NCBI RefSeq assembly: GCF_965363235.1
Contig: NC_134839.1
Location: 96,801,743-96,865,742 of the forward strand
DNA: 64,000 nt
Source of the DNA: Mytilus galloprovincialis
Lineage: Eukaryota > Mollusca > Bivalvia > Mytilida > Mytilidae
Reading direction: 5' to 3'
Numbering within the stretch: position 1 is the first letter of the stretch; the number at the start of each line of letters is the position of its first letter. Shown piece by piece: positions 13,182 through 24,041 of this stretch. A model generated the notes under the pieces. That model was given only the letters and a program-made list of their open reading frames with translations. It had not been told where the DNA came from and made no database searches. The position numbers and the translations under genes were made by a program.

Positions 13182-13515
13182 TAACTATTTACACCACTGG
13201 GTCGATGCCACTGCTGGTGGACGTTTCTTCCCCGAGGGTATCACCAGCCCAGTAGTCAACACTTCGGCGTTGACATGAATATCAATGATGTGGTCATTTG
13301 TATGAATTTCCTGTTTACAAAACTTTGAATTTTTCGAAAAACTAAGGATTTTCTTATCCCAGGCATGGATTACCTTCGCCGTATTTGGCACAACTCTTTG
13401 GAATCTTGAATCCTCAATGCTCTGCAACTTTGTACTTGTTTGACTTTATAAATATTTTGATATGAGCGTCACTGATGAGTCCTATGTCTCATCAGTGACG
13501 CTCAATCCTGGTACC
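13182..13515 (-). repeat. Repeat A, inverted copy with terminal hairpin
   Basis: It is the reverse complement of the A copy at 11985-12240 in its key blocks (cactgggtcgatgccac, cccgagggtatcac, cagtagtcaacacttcg). It ends in a perfect hairpin at 13464-13503, with 16-bp arms gagcgtcactgatgag around an 8-base loop. Confidence 0.7.
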
Positions 13516-14004
13516 TTTGATAACTATTTATTGCATCAGTATACTAAAAACACCATTTATTAGCCATATAGAAGCATTGGTTTGACGATTTAAAAGGATC
13601 GTAGTGACACATAACTATCATGTCATATAAATACCTCATAATTCCTAAATATGAGATATTAGTGACAATTTATGTTTCATTAAAATTAATTCTAGGTTCA
13701 AGTTACTATCAATGTGTACTTCTTCATGTATTTTATGTGTCAGTATTTAATGACCGACGGAGATATATTTTCTTTCTGTATAACACCAATAACAACGAAA
13801 AGTATTCACTAGTTTCGCCATTATAAGAAATACACAATTTAATAATCAATATTATACATTTTTATCAATTCTTGACATAGGTAATTTCTACAAAGTTTGT
13901 TTAAAATAAGCAAAGAGGGATCAATATTTCGTGGCTTCCTTCTTCTAAAAGTACATTTGTTCTTGATGCAAAACATACATTAAAAGATATAACTATAGAT
14001 ATAG
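13516..14004. other. AT-rich stretch, nothing recognised
   Basis: An open frame at 13620-13826 has no recognisable features and is not called. Confidence 0.35.
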
Positions 14005-14345
14005 GAAGATGTTGTAGGAGTGTCAATGAGACGACTATCCATCCAAGTCACAATTTATAAAAGTAAACCATTATAAGTCAAGTTACGGTCTCTTACACGG
14101 AGCATTGGGTCACACCGAACAGCAAGCTACAAATTGTATAAGGTGCCCACAAGAAATACTAGAGTAAACCATTCAAACGGGAAAACCAACGGTCCAATCT
14201 ATAAAAAACAACGAGAAACACTCATGAACCACATCAACAAACGACAACTACTGAACATCAAATCCCTGACTTCAGCAGGTTTAAACGTTTTAATGGTACC
14301 AAACCTTCATCCTTATCTGGAACTAAAGTGTAACATCACAGCATA
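14005..14345 (-). repeat. R1-like repeat, diverged, minus orientation
   Basis: Blocks gaagatgttgtaggagtg, tcaatgagacgactatcc, ccattcaaacgggaaaac and caacaaacgacaac match an R1 copy read in the gccaatgagacaac direction. The open frame over it is incidental. Confidence 0.6.
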
Positions 14346-14790
14346 GAAAGACAAACCATAAAATGTCAATTGGAATTGCTAAACTCCATCAAAAGCCGTA
14401 GTAACATAAATGAACATACATTGGACAAACAAATTTGATCTATGATACAATGTAAATACATGTACACGTATTACTTCAGCTGTTGAAATTACGTTGTTTA
14501 ATGGGTTTATTTAAATGAGTATTAGTTCATGTTCAACGATAAAAACTTTTCATGGTCAACTGTCAAACGTTAAAAACTGTCCATGAATAACTCTCAAATC
14601 TTGCTGTATCCTTTTCCTGTAACTCGAGTTAACGCAAACATAGATCCTTCCTGAAATGAAAGAATAAACATATATAATTCCACCATGATGGCATGACAAA
14701 ATTGTATGTTCTATGCTATGATAACAAGTTTATAAATGCATTCTTTTTAAGTTCATATAATGTATCATACTGTATCTATGGGTTACAATA
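14346..14790. other. AT-rich stretch, nothing recognised
   Basis: No supported feature. Confidence 0.35.
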
Positions 14791-15592
14791 AACTAAAGGC
14801 TCTAAAGAACCTGTGTCGCTCACTTTGGTCTATGTGAATATTAAACAAAGGACGCAGATGGATTGATGACAAAATTGTGTTTTGGTGATGGTGATGTGTT
14901 TGTACATCTTACTTTACTGAACATTCTTGCTGCTTACAAATTATCTCTATCTATAATGAACTTGGCCAAGTAGTTTCAGTGGAAAATGTTAGTAAAAATT
15001 TACAAATTTTATGAAAATTGTTAAAAATTGACTATAAAGAACAATAACTCCTTAGGGGGTCAATTGACCATTTTGGTCATGTTGACTTATTTTTAGGTCT
15101 TATTTTGCTGTACATTAATTGCTGTTTACAGTTTATCTCTATCTATAATAATATTCAAGATAATAACAAAAAAACGGAAAAATTTCCTTAAAATCACCAA
15201 TTCAGGGGCAGCAACCTAACAACAGGTTGTCCGATCCATCTGAAAATTTCAGGACAGATAGATCATGACCTGATAAACAATTTTGCTCCATGTCAGATTT
15301 GCTCTAAATGCTTTGTTTTTTGAGTTATAAGTCAAAAACTGCATTTTACCCCTATGAACTATTTTTAGCCGTGGCAGCCATCTTGATTGGATGGCCGAGA
15401 CACCGGATATATTTTTTAAACTAGATACCCCAAATATGATTGTGGCCAAGTTTGGATTAATTTGGTCCAGTAGTTTCAGAGGAGAAGATTTTTGTAAAAG
15501 TTTACGACGCGACGACGGACGACGACGACGGACGCCGGACGCAAAGTGATGAGAAAAGCTCACTTGGCCCTTCAGGCCAGGTGAGCTAAAAA
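14791..15592 (+). repeat. Repeat C, near full-length copy
   Basis: It starts near aaggctctaaagaacctg and ends at ccaggtgagctaaaaa. Characteristic internal blocks are tcaggggcagcaacct, ccatcttgattggatggc, tgattgtggccaagtttg and a gac/acg-rich tract (15507-15540). Related fragments lie at 33215-33580, 34005-34040 (inverted start) and 49675-49800. The minus open frame 15249-15944 crosses the end of this repeat and a minisatellite and is not a gene. Confidence 0.7.
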
Positions 15593-15627
15593 CATTAAAC
15601 ATACAAGAATTGCTGATTTCTATGTTT

Positions 15628-15750
15628 GCATTTACAAGCATAGTTAACATGGTTCGCATTTTTGTGAACATAGTTAACATGGTTCGTATTTTCGTGAACA
15701 TAGTTAACATGGTTCGTATTTTCGTGAACATAGTTAACATAGTTAACATG
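15628..15750. repeat. 30-bp minisatellite
   Basis: About three and a half copies of a 30-bp unit beginning catagttaacatggttcgta, with a shortened last unit. Because 30 is a multiple of three, both strands stay open and give spurious 10-residue peptide repeats. Confidence 0.85.
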
Positions 15751-15937
15751 GAAATATCTTCAAAACATTCCTGTGTTCTTTCAAGTAATAAGTCTGGTAC
15801 TGTCGTTTGGTTTATTTGTAAACATTGTAAACATTGACGTTCGTAGCTTCTGGTTTTTTTAAAAAAAAATTTGCACATGTATTTGTTGTTAGGATTTAAC
15901 CAGAGCAGAGCTGTGTCATATTTAAACATGTGGTTAA

Positions 15938-16050
15938 ACACCACTGGGTCGATGCCCGAGGGTACAGATCACCAGCCCAGTAGTCAGCACTTCGGTGTTG
16001 ACATGAATATCAATTATGTGGTCATTTTGATAAATTTCCTGTTTACAATA
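15938..16050 (-). repeat. Repeat A fragment
   Basis: Blocks cactgggtcgatgcccg, cagtagtcagcacttcgg and ttgacatgaatatcaatt are in the same orientation as the copy at 13182. Confidence 0.65.
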
Positions 16051-17088
16051 TGATACCACTGGTGTTCCGTATTTTTTTCTCGAAGAATACACAAAATAGG
16101 GAAAAACGGGTAGCAGTTTCTGTTACTAAAAATGCCAGTGTTGCATTACAACCAAAAAATATATGGGGTCATGCGGCAGAAATTGAGTTAAAATACAGTT
16201 AAAAAAGATCATATTTTTAATGGCTCCGACGTGCAGAAATGGAAGATATTTTCTATACTTCGTAAAATGTGAATATGATTTTCTGCAATTTTCAAACCTA
16301 ATTGGATAAGTTTTCGATTAAATGTAATTACAATCCCGCATCATCCAATCAGAAGCTGTAAAGGATTCTATTCTGAGTACCATCTTGGGGGGTAAAATGT
16401 AAACAAATAGTTCCGCATTTGTAACCGTATGGGAGAAAAACTAAATGTTTCTATTATATTTTACCTTCACTAATGATGGCAAACTAGTCCATAATGTATA
16501 ATTAGGTATTCTCTCTATTCCAACTGCTTTTTTATAGAACGTCTGATACAGAATTCCGCCGATAAAGTATGTTAAAAGTAGACATACCAATCTATAAGAA
16601 AGAAAAAAAAACCCATGACGACATTCAGTTCGAATCTATAGTTTACAATAAAACAAAATAAGGGAAACTTCAAAGCTAATCTTGTAAATAAAGCAAAGTT
16701 TAAACTTCCAGAAAGCTTAATCATGACCATTCATATATTTAGATTAATTTGATGATTACTATGTTTTTATATCTAGTGCTTAACCTACAGCGTTCTTTAT
16801 ATGTATTATTATAATTTTATCGATAAAACTTAATTGAATTGATATGAAAGTCAGGCAGGTTTCGAATTTATACCTGTTGTTGGTTATTTGTGGGAAAATT
16901 ATACAACAAATGTCAAATAAGAACATATCACAGATCTAAATAAAAGGCTTATATTTCAGTTGTATTCTCCTCATATATAACGCAGAAAACCGATTGCACA
17001 TATTTCAACCTCCTCGCATATATTAAACGTAAAAATAAACATTACCAATATTTGTGACGAGTTTAAACTTTTGAATTATAAAAAAAAA
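16051..17088. other. Non-coding stretch, nothing recognised
   Basis: AT-rich, no supported exon or repeat. Confidence 0.35.
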
Positions 17089-17208
17089 CAAGAATGTGTC
17101 CAAAGTACACGGATGCCCTACTCGAACTTTCATTTTCTATGTTCAATGGACCGTGAAATTGGGGTCATAAGTCTAATTTGGCAATAAATTTAGAAAGATC
17201 ATACCATA
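17089..17208 (+). repeat. Repeat D, left part, interrupted by the foldback element
   Basis: Contains acaagaatgtgtccaaagta, ttctatgttcaatggacc, gtgaaattggggtc and tagaaagatcatacca, ending in TA at 17207-17208. The continuation resumes after the foldback element at 21298 with TAgggaacatgtgtacta. Joining the two restores the order I recall for this common mussel repeat. Confidence 0.7.
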
Positions 17209-18362
17209 GGTATGGAACGCCACATGTGTCTTATGTGGAACTCTGATATTACTTGATATTGTTTTGTCTTTACTTAATATAGTTTTGACATTACGTAATG
17301 ATGTTTTAATATAACTCTGAGTCTCAATATGGAATAGTCATTACTTAATGATATTTAGATATTACACGATATGGTTTCGTTTTGACTTGATATAGTTTTG
17401 TCATTACTCAATATGGTTCTGTCATTACTCGGTGTGGTTTCACCATTATTTAATATGGTTGTGTCATTAGTCAATGTGGTTTTAACATTACTTGATGTGT
17501 ACATTATGTGACTTAACGTAATGTAGTTGTTCCCTTAGTGATACATGATGTGGTTTTGTTATTTCGTAATGATGATTTGTCTATTTTCTTTAAATGGTTT
17601 TAACATTACGTAATGATGTTTTAAATTTGACGATTCTACACTACTTGATGTGTTTGTTTCATTATTTGATGTGGTTTTGTCATTCTTTGATGTGGTCCTG
17701 TCATTTTTTGATGTGGTTATCCCATTACTTGATGAGGTAAAACCACGTGACCAATTCGGAAAAACCTATTTTGTTCTATTTTTAGATAAATTTCCATGTT
17801 GTATGTGCCTTGAATGATCTAATTAGTGTTCAAATTCAAATTCGGGTTTCTGTTTGAGTTAAACTTTGAGTTAGTTTTCGAATTCAAGTCATGCTTAGAA
17901 ACAAAATTTTAGTTAGCATTGAGTTTCGAGTCACATTTAAAGGCAGAGTTCTAGTTACAACTTTGAATTTGAGTCACTTCTTGAGGTAGAGTTTGAGTAA
18001 GATTCGAATTTAAGTCTCATTTAGATTAATTAAGATTTCGAGTTGAAATTCGAGCTATTATATATGTCTTTTTGAGTTCGTAATTAAATGTTCTATCGCG
18101 GAACAACGGTTTTTGCTCGGGCTTCCGAAAAGAGGGCTCCTGGATATGCGTACTAAATAAACAAATGTTGCAGTATATATATACAAAACGCAACATAGGA
18201 GTTGAAATAAAGTTAGATGTGGTGTGATTGCCAATGAGACAACTATCCACCAGAGTTTAAATGCAGTGGATGTAAGACATCATATAAAGGCAATCGTACA
18301 GCATTCAACACTCCGTATAGTCAGCTACAAAAGGCCACTATGTACTATGTGAAAAAAAAATT
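17209..18362 (+). repeat. Left inverted arm of the foldback element
   Basis: In order: a unique end with tatggaacgccaca and ttatgtggaactctgatatt; a tandem array of 21-bp units (about 17243-17745, cattacttgatgtggtttt-like); a unique block with gaggtaaaaccacgtgac; a second degenerate array with gagtt/gagtc motifs (17825-18060); a unique block with gttctatcgcggaacaa; and an R1 piece from about 18215. Confidence 0.75.
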
Positions 18363-20118
18363 ATTTTTTAACAGATTTCACTATGTCGTTTGTGTAGTGT
18401 GCTTTGAATGGTTATCGCCATAGTTAAAGTTTGAATTAAAGTTCGAGTGGTTGTTCAGAGTTATTTGGTATGAAAAAGGGGAACGGCAGATAATAATAAA
18501 AAAAAAAAAAAATCCTAAAAAATTTACAGTATTTCGGACATAATTGGGATATCCCCAAACCACTTGGTCCTGTTATTTGATCCGAAGTTCTCAAATAGAA
18601 GCAGTATTATAATAAATTTGTAAAATAGTCCAAGGAACACTGTGTCTCGCCTACTATTGCTGCTTTCAGTATAAAAGCGTAATGTTGATCGGCTGTACAT
18701 TCATTGGTCAAAAAAATAAAAAAAAAAATATTTTTCTGTAGATGCTTTTTCTAGATATTGAGGAAAAACTCCTATACAAGTTTTAAAACACTTCATGGAG
18801 GTAATAAATGTATCATGTCAAAACAGTTTAATTCGGTTTTATTTAACTAAAACAAACCTGTATGGTTTTCAACAATGAGTAAAACCCATACCCCATAGTA
18901 AGCTATAAAAGGTCCCGAAATGACGCCACTTTCGACGACGTTGTTGTGTCTTACTGACGCTACATTGATGTCGCAGGCTGGACACAAATCAAAAACTAAT
19001 ACTTTTTTCTTAACAAACGAGACACTTCAAATCAACTCACACTTAAGTCACAGGAAAATCGGGGGAGGGGGATCGGACTAAGCGACAAAGCATCAATACT
19101 ATAAAATAAGAATTCTCCGATATTTTTTTTAGCGTTAATGATCATTTGAACATACATACGAATATCAATCTTTTACTTTTAATAAATTGTATTCTCTGAT
19201 CTACCTCGCACTATTTGAAAAATAAACTTTTTGGAATATCTGTTTCACATCTGACGACGAACATGTTCCAGTTGTCGTAACCATAATACCTTCATCTTTT
19301 ACTCGAATGTGAACTTCCAAATAAAACCAAATCACCGGTTTTGAAATTTCGCGAATAACACGATGGGTGCCACACGTTGAGCAGAATCTCCTTACTTTCC
19401 ATGCGGAACCTGAGATCACCCCGATGGATTTAGATTACCCAGGCGTACCGATCTATTGAGTCAGTCAATTGAAACTGTTTTTTAAGCCACCACAACTTTA
19501 CCGCAACTGACAGTTGGGGGCATAGTGTTTAACCTCTGTCCGTCCGTCCGTCTTTCCGTCCCATTATGGGTATATAGTTATTCCGCATAACTCCTCAAAC
19601 AGTTTGAATCCTAGTAAGTTTTCTCTTTAGTGTCTGTTTGTACATATATTGAAGTTGTGCTGCATGTGGTCAGGGTTTAATTTTTTATTAATATGTGCTC
19701 TTTTAGGAGAAAGTTGATCTTTTTGGGGAAATTTACTTGCATAAGTAGGGCGTTTCCAGATAACTCCTCCTACAGTTTGAATGCTAGGAATTTATCACTC
19801 AGCTAGTTGTTTGTACATGTATTGAAGGTGTGCATGTGGTCAGGGTTTTTATCTTTTTATTATTTTTCCTCTTTTGGGAGAAAAATTGAACTTTGTCCTT
19901 TTTGTGTGTAAGCTTTTAAAAGAGTGGAGTGCGGGGGCATCACTTTATCTAGTTACAGTCTGATGTTCGAATCGCTCATATACATGTTAAACTCCGCCAC
20001 ATGCACTTTCTTTATGTACCTGCCCCAAGTCAGGAGCATGCAGTTCAATTGTTGTCGTTGTACATACATATGTGTCATATTTGTTTTTTGTAAAATACAC
20101 CGTTAGTTTTTTCGTTTG
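18363..20118. other. Spacer of the foldback element
   Basis: Holds an R1 fragment near 18885-18920 (aacccataccccatagtaag), a family B 3' fragment at about 19215-19440, and a locally duplicated repeat at about 19500-19920. In the last, blocks with taactcctc, acagtttgaat, tgtttgtacat and catgtggtcagggttt occur twice. An R1 piece begins near 19925. No transposase or other gene was recognised. Confidence 0.5.
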
Positions 20119-21297
20119 ATTTTTTTTCACATAGTGCATGGTGGCCTTTTGTAGCTGACTATACGAAGTGTTGAAGGCTGTACGGTTGCCTACATATGAT
20201 TTCTTACATCCACTGCATTTAAACTCTGGTGAAAAGTTGTCTCATTGGCAATCACACCACATCTAACTTTACTTCAACTCCTATGTTGCGTTTTGTAAAC
20301 TGCAACATTTGTTTATTTGGTACGCATATCTCGGAGCCCTCTTTTCGGAATCCCGAGCAAAAGCCCTTGTTCCGCGATAGAACATTTAATTACGAACTCA
20401 AAAAGACATATAAAATAGCTCGATTTTCAACTCGAAATCTTAATTAATCTAAATGAGACTTAAATTCGAATCTTACTCAAACTCTACCCCAAGAAGTGAC
20501 TCAAATTTAAAGTTGTAACTAGAACTCTGCCTTTAAATGTGACTCGAAACTCAATGCTAACTAGAACTTTGTTTCTAAGCATGACTTGAATTCGAAAACT
20601 AACTCAAAGTTTAACTCAAACAGTAATACGAATTTAATTCTTTTGAACACTAATTATATGGATGGCCACACGCATTCAAGGCACATACAACATGGAAAAA
20701 TAGAACAGGTTTTTCCGAATTGGTCACGTGGTTTTACCTCATCAAGTAATGGGATAACCACATCAAAGAATGACAGGACCACATCAAAGAATTACAAGAC
20801 CACATCAAATAATGAAACAGACTCATCAAGTAGTGTAAAATCGTCAAATTTTGAAACATCATTACGTAATGTTAACACCATATAAAGAATAGATAAATCA
20901 TCATTACGAAATAACAAAACCACATTAGGTAATGAAACAACTACAATACGTTAAGTCATGTACACATTAAGTAATGTTTAAACCACATTTAATATTAATG
21001 TCACCATATTAAATAATGGTGAAACCACATCGAGTAATGACAAAACCATATTGAGCAATGACAAAACTATATGAAGTCAATACGAAACCATATCGTGTAA
21101 TATCGAAATATCATTTAGTAATGACAAGGAGGTTATATAAATTCCTTGGTAATGACTATTCCATATTGAGTTATATTAAAACATCATTACGTAATGTCAA
21201 AACCATATTAAGTAAAGAAAAAATATCATTAAGTAATAATAAAATAACATAAAATAATATCAGAGTTCCACATAAGACAGCTGTGGCGTTCCATACT
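20119..21297 (-). repeat. Right inverted arm of the foldback element
   Basis: Reverse complement of the left arm in the same block order, diverged by substitutions and small indels. The R1 piece at its inner end continues further inward (to about 19925) than on the left side, so the R1 copy is longer here. Open frames at 20229, 20586 and 21058 are incidental to the array. Confidence 0.75.
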
Positions 21298-21511
21298 TAG
21301 GGAACATGTGTACTAAGTTTCAAGTTGATTGGACTTCAACTTCATCAAAATCTACCTTGACCAAAAACTTTAACCTGAAACTCGCACTTTCAATTTCTAT
21401 GTTCAGTGGACTGTGAAATTGGGATAAAAACTTTAACCTGAACGAACGGACGCACAGTCCAGAAAACATAATGGCCCTCTACTATCGGAGGTGGGGCATA
21501 AAAATGAATTT
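21298..21511 (+). repeat. Repeat D, right part
   Basis: Starts with TAgggaacatgtgtacta, continues through ttcaagttgattggacttca and aactttaacctgaa, and ends near ggaggtggggcataaaa. It is the second half of the repeat split at 17208. It also contains a second short copy of the block ttctatgttcagtggact. Confidence 0.65.
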
Positions 21512-21830
21512 ATTTGATATTTTTTAGATTTCATTATTTGATAATTTACTGCTTATAGAAAACTACCGTACTTACACAATGATAAGAATGGACCCAGCCG
21601 ACAGTAATGATGGTGTAAACGGACATGCATATTTACTTGTTAAGGTCATCAGCTGAAAGAAAACAAATATATTCAAAGTAAAAAAAAACAAACTACAATT
21701 GTTTATCAAATACTTTTAATAAAAAAAAAACTTTAAATCTCCTCATCAAAGCCTGAAAATAAAGGCTTTTTTTTATTCTCTCACTTTGAAGTATTTTAAG
21801 TCTCAAAGTTGCATGTATGTATGATACGAT

Positions 21831-22092
21831 GCTTTTTGTCCGCAATTTGCTTTTTGTCCGATAATTTTGCTTTTTGTCCAACACTTTTGCTTTTTGTCCG
21901 TTGCTTTTTGTCCGTTTTGCTTTTTGTCCGATAATTTTGCTTTTTGTCCGACACTTTTGCTTTTTGTCCGTTGCTTTTTGTCCGTTTTGCTTTTTGTCCG
22001 ATAATTTTGCTTTTTGTCCGACACGTTTGCTTTTTGTCCGTTGCTTTTGGTCCGTTTTGCTTTTTGTCCGCTGATTTTGCTTTATGTCCAAT
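21831..22092 (+). repeat. Minisatellite of a 12-bp motif in higher-order array
   Basis: About 15 copies of GCTTTTTGTCCG (few with one change) are separated by linkers that recur in the order ataatttt, acactttt, tt, tttt. This gives a higher-order period of about 70 bp. The open frames here (lysine- and glutamine-rich peptides on the minus strand) are artefacts of the repeat. A second array in opposite orientation is at 33573-33815. Confidence 0.9.
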
Positions 22093-22368
22093 ATAAAAAC
22101 GTGTATAGTTTTGCAGGTTTTATTTTCAACTTCGAAAAATCATCATTAGGGTATCTTATTTAAAAAGAAATATGTCTGATTACCTCACCTACCAACCAAG
22201 ATGGCCAACATGACTGAAATAGAACATACGGGGTAAAATTAAAGTTTTGTCTATTATTTTGAAAACCATTAAAAAGAGAGAAAATCTGACAACAGCAGGA
22301 TGTTGAGCTTTACCAAATGTCAAAACTGTCAGATGACGTCCGAAATTGGTTTCCATTCTTTAACTATA

Positions 22369-24041
22369 ATTCGCCCCAAACCAATGTTATGGAACTTAAA
22401 CGCAATGCTTATTACCACACATTCCAGATCAAGTTTGAATTTTGATGGCGTCACTTTTACTGCTCTAGAGTTTGGAAATGGAAAAACTGCTGAACTTTTT
22501 ATATTCGTTCTTTAACTGCAGTTTGCCTTAAAAAAAAATGGCATGCAGCTTATACGCAATTAGTATACCATAAAACACAGGTCAAGTATGAATTTGTATG
22601 GCCTCACTTTTCCTCTTATGCCCTATACAAATGGGGAAAATACTGACTTTATCGTTTGTGTTTCTTAACTTAATATAAAAAAGAAGATGTGGTATGATTG
22701 CCAATGAGACAACTCTCCACATGAGACTGAATGACACAGGAATTAACAACAATAGGTCACCGTACGGCCTTCAACAATGAGCAAAGCCCATACCGCATAG
22801 TCAGCTATAAAAGGCCTCGAAATGACAATGTAAAACAATTCAAACGAGAAAACTAACGGCCTTAAGCAAATTTTTTGAAACTTATACACAATACTTATTA
22901 CAACATAAGTTAGATCAAGTACAAATGTGGGTAGTGTCACTTTTGTCGTTATCAAGTTATGTCCCTTTCTAAAGTAATATGCGAGAGGGGGCATTATCTG
23001 TGTTCCATGGACTCATTTCCCATTTTAATATAGGATTAATTGCCCTAAAATGACAAATTGTTTTGCCTACTATCTTGCAAATTATAATAGATACAGAAAA
23101 ACTTAATGGTGATCAGCAAGATCAGTTCTACAAATGAGACAACATAATCGAAGTCGTTAATCGACTCCTTAATACAGATAATGTCCATTGATGATGATTT
23201 TGACCATTTTTTTTTGGCGGGGGTTGGGGGGGGGGTGGGGGGGGGGGGGGGGTTACCTTATATCTTGGATTGTAAATAACAAGAAAACCTAAGGTCTAAT
23301 TTTTAATCATTGTAACAAAATTCAACTGATAAATATTAATATTTTTACAAACGTAGATTTTATTTGTTTAATTTTTAATGTTTTTAAATTGGCATTTTTA
23401 TGGGACATAGTGCATTTTTGAAAGAATCTACATGAACTTTTTCCATCTTAAAATTTAGCAGGAAAAACGCACGGTGACCCTATTGTATCTATTGATATTC
23501 TCAAAGCATTTTCTAAAAGCTATCTTCTCGCATTTTGTTTTTCAATTCTATAACTTAGCTTCTGGTCACATAATGCTGTTTTTCTCCGTATAATCCATAC
23601 AAATACCGCACTGAACTTAAGTACGTCCATTATTCATTTTGCATTATTCAAAATTCAATAATGAATAATGAAATAGTTCATTATTCACTATTCAACGTTA
23701 AATGTTGAATAATGAAAAATAAAATATTTTAGATTTCAGTATTCATATTGAAATGTGAATAATGAAATAGAATTAGATTATTTGACTGTGACACTATATC
23801 CCGTATTTCATAATTCGTCATTTTCGTATGATCTAACTAATTTTCAAATTAAATAATATACAATTTTGTAAGAAATAAATCAAAACACTATGTGAAATAA
23901 TGCCGGATCTTTTTAATTTATTTATTTTGTTTCGGGGGATAAACTAGTGGGTTTTCCTAACTTTTTTTTAACAGAAATTCCTTGGTTTGATGTATGGACG
24001 ACTTGAATACCAAAACATATATAAAAATTAAAATACTAAAC
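22369..24041 (+). repeat. Tandem triplication, copy 1
   Basis: A unit of 1,673 bp beginning attcgccccaaaccaatg. Inside are two related A/T-rich blocks, an R1 copy (22679-22862), a poly-G tract with a T interruption (23218-23252) and a 3' part rich in cattattc/gaataatg motifs. Copies are nearly identical apart from homopolymer length and a few substitutions. The small open frames repeated in each copy are incidental. Confidence 0.95.

Larger units (their letters stand above)
17209..21297. mobile_element. Foldback transposon-like element with long inverted arms and TA target duplication
   Basis: The left end reads GGTATGGAACGCCACA; the right end, reverse-complemented, reads AGTATGGAACGCCACA. 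Arms of about 1.16 kb (17209-18362 and 20119-21297) are imperfect reverse complements over their whole length. The element is flanked by TA on both sides (17207-17208, 21298-21299) and splits repeat D. The spacer of about 1.75 kb holds pieces of other repeats and no transposase frame. This is the layout of foldback elements: non-autonomous, long tandem-repeat-bearing terminal inverted repeats. A TA duplication is typical of Tc1/mariner-type transposases, but the mobilising enzyme is unknown. Confidence 0.7.

Noticed and set aside
15249-15944. 231-codon minus-strand frame
   Set aside because: It lies across the end of repeat C, a 30-bp minisatellite and flanking sequence; the codons follow repeat periodicity and no domain is visible.
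20229-20885. Serine- and asparagine-rich frames in the right foldback arm
   Set aside because: Mirror of the tandem array in the left arm; no start context or domain.
21693-22091. Long lysine- and glutamine-rich open frames on the minus strand
   Set aside because: They are translations of the 12-bp minisatellite; every frame over the array is open by periodicity.
22743-22994. 83-residue frame repeated three times (also 24417, 26091)
   Set aside because: It covers an R1 repeat inside the triplicated unit; repetition reflects DNA duplication, not gene copies.
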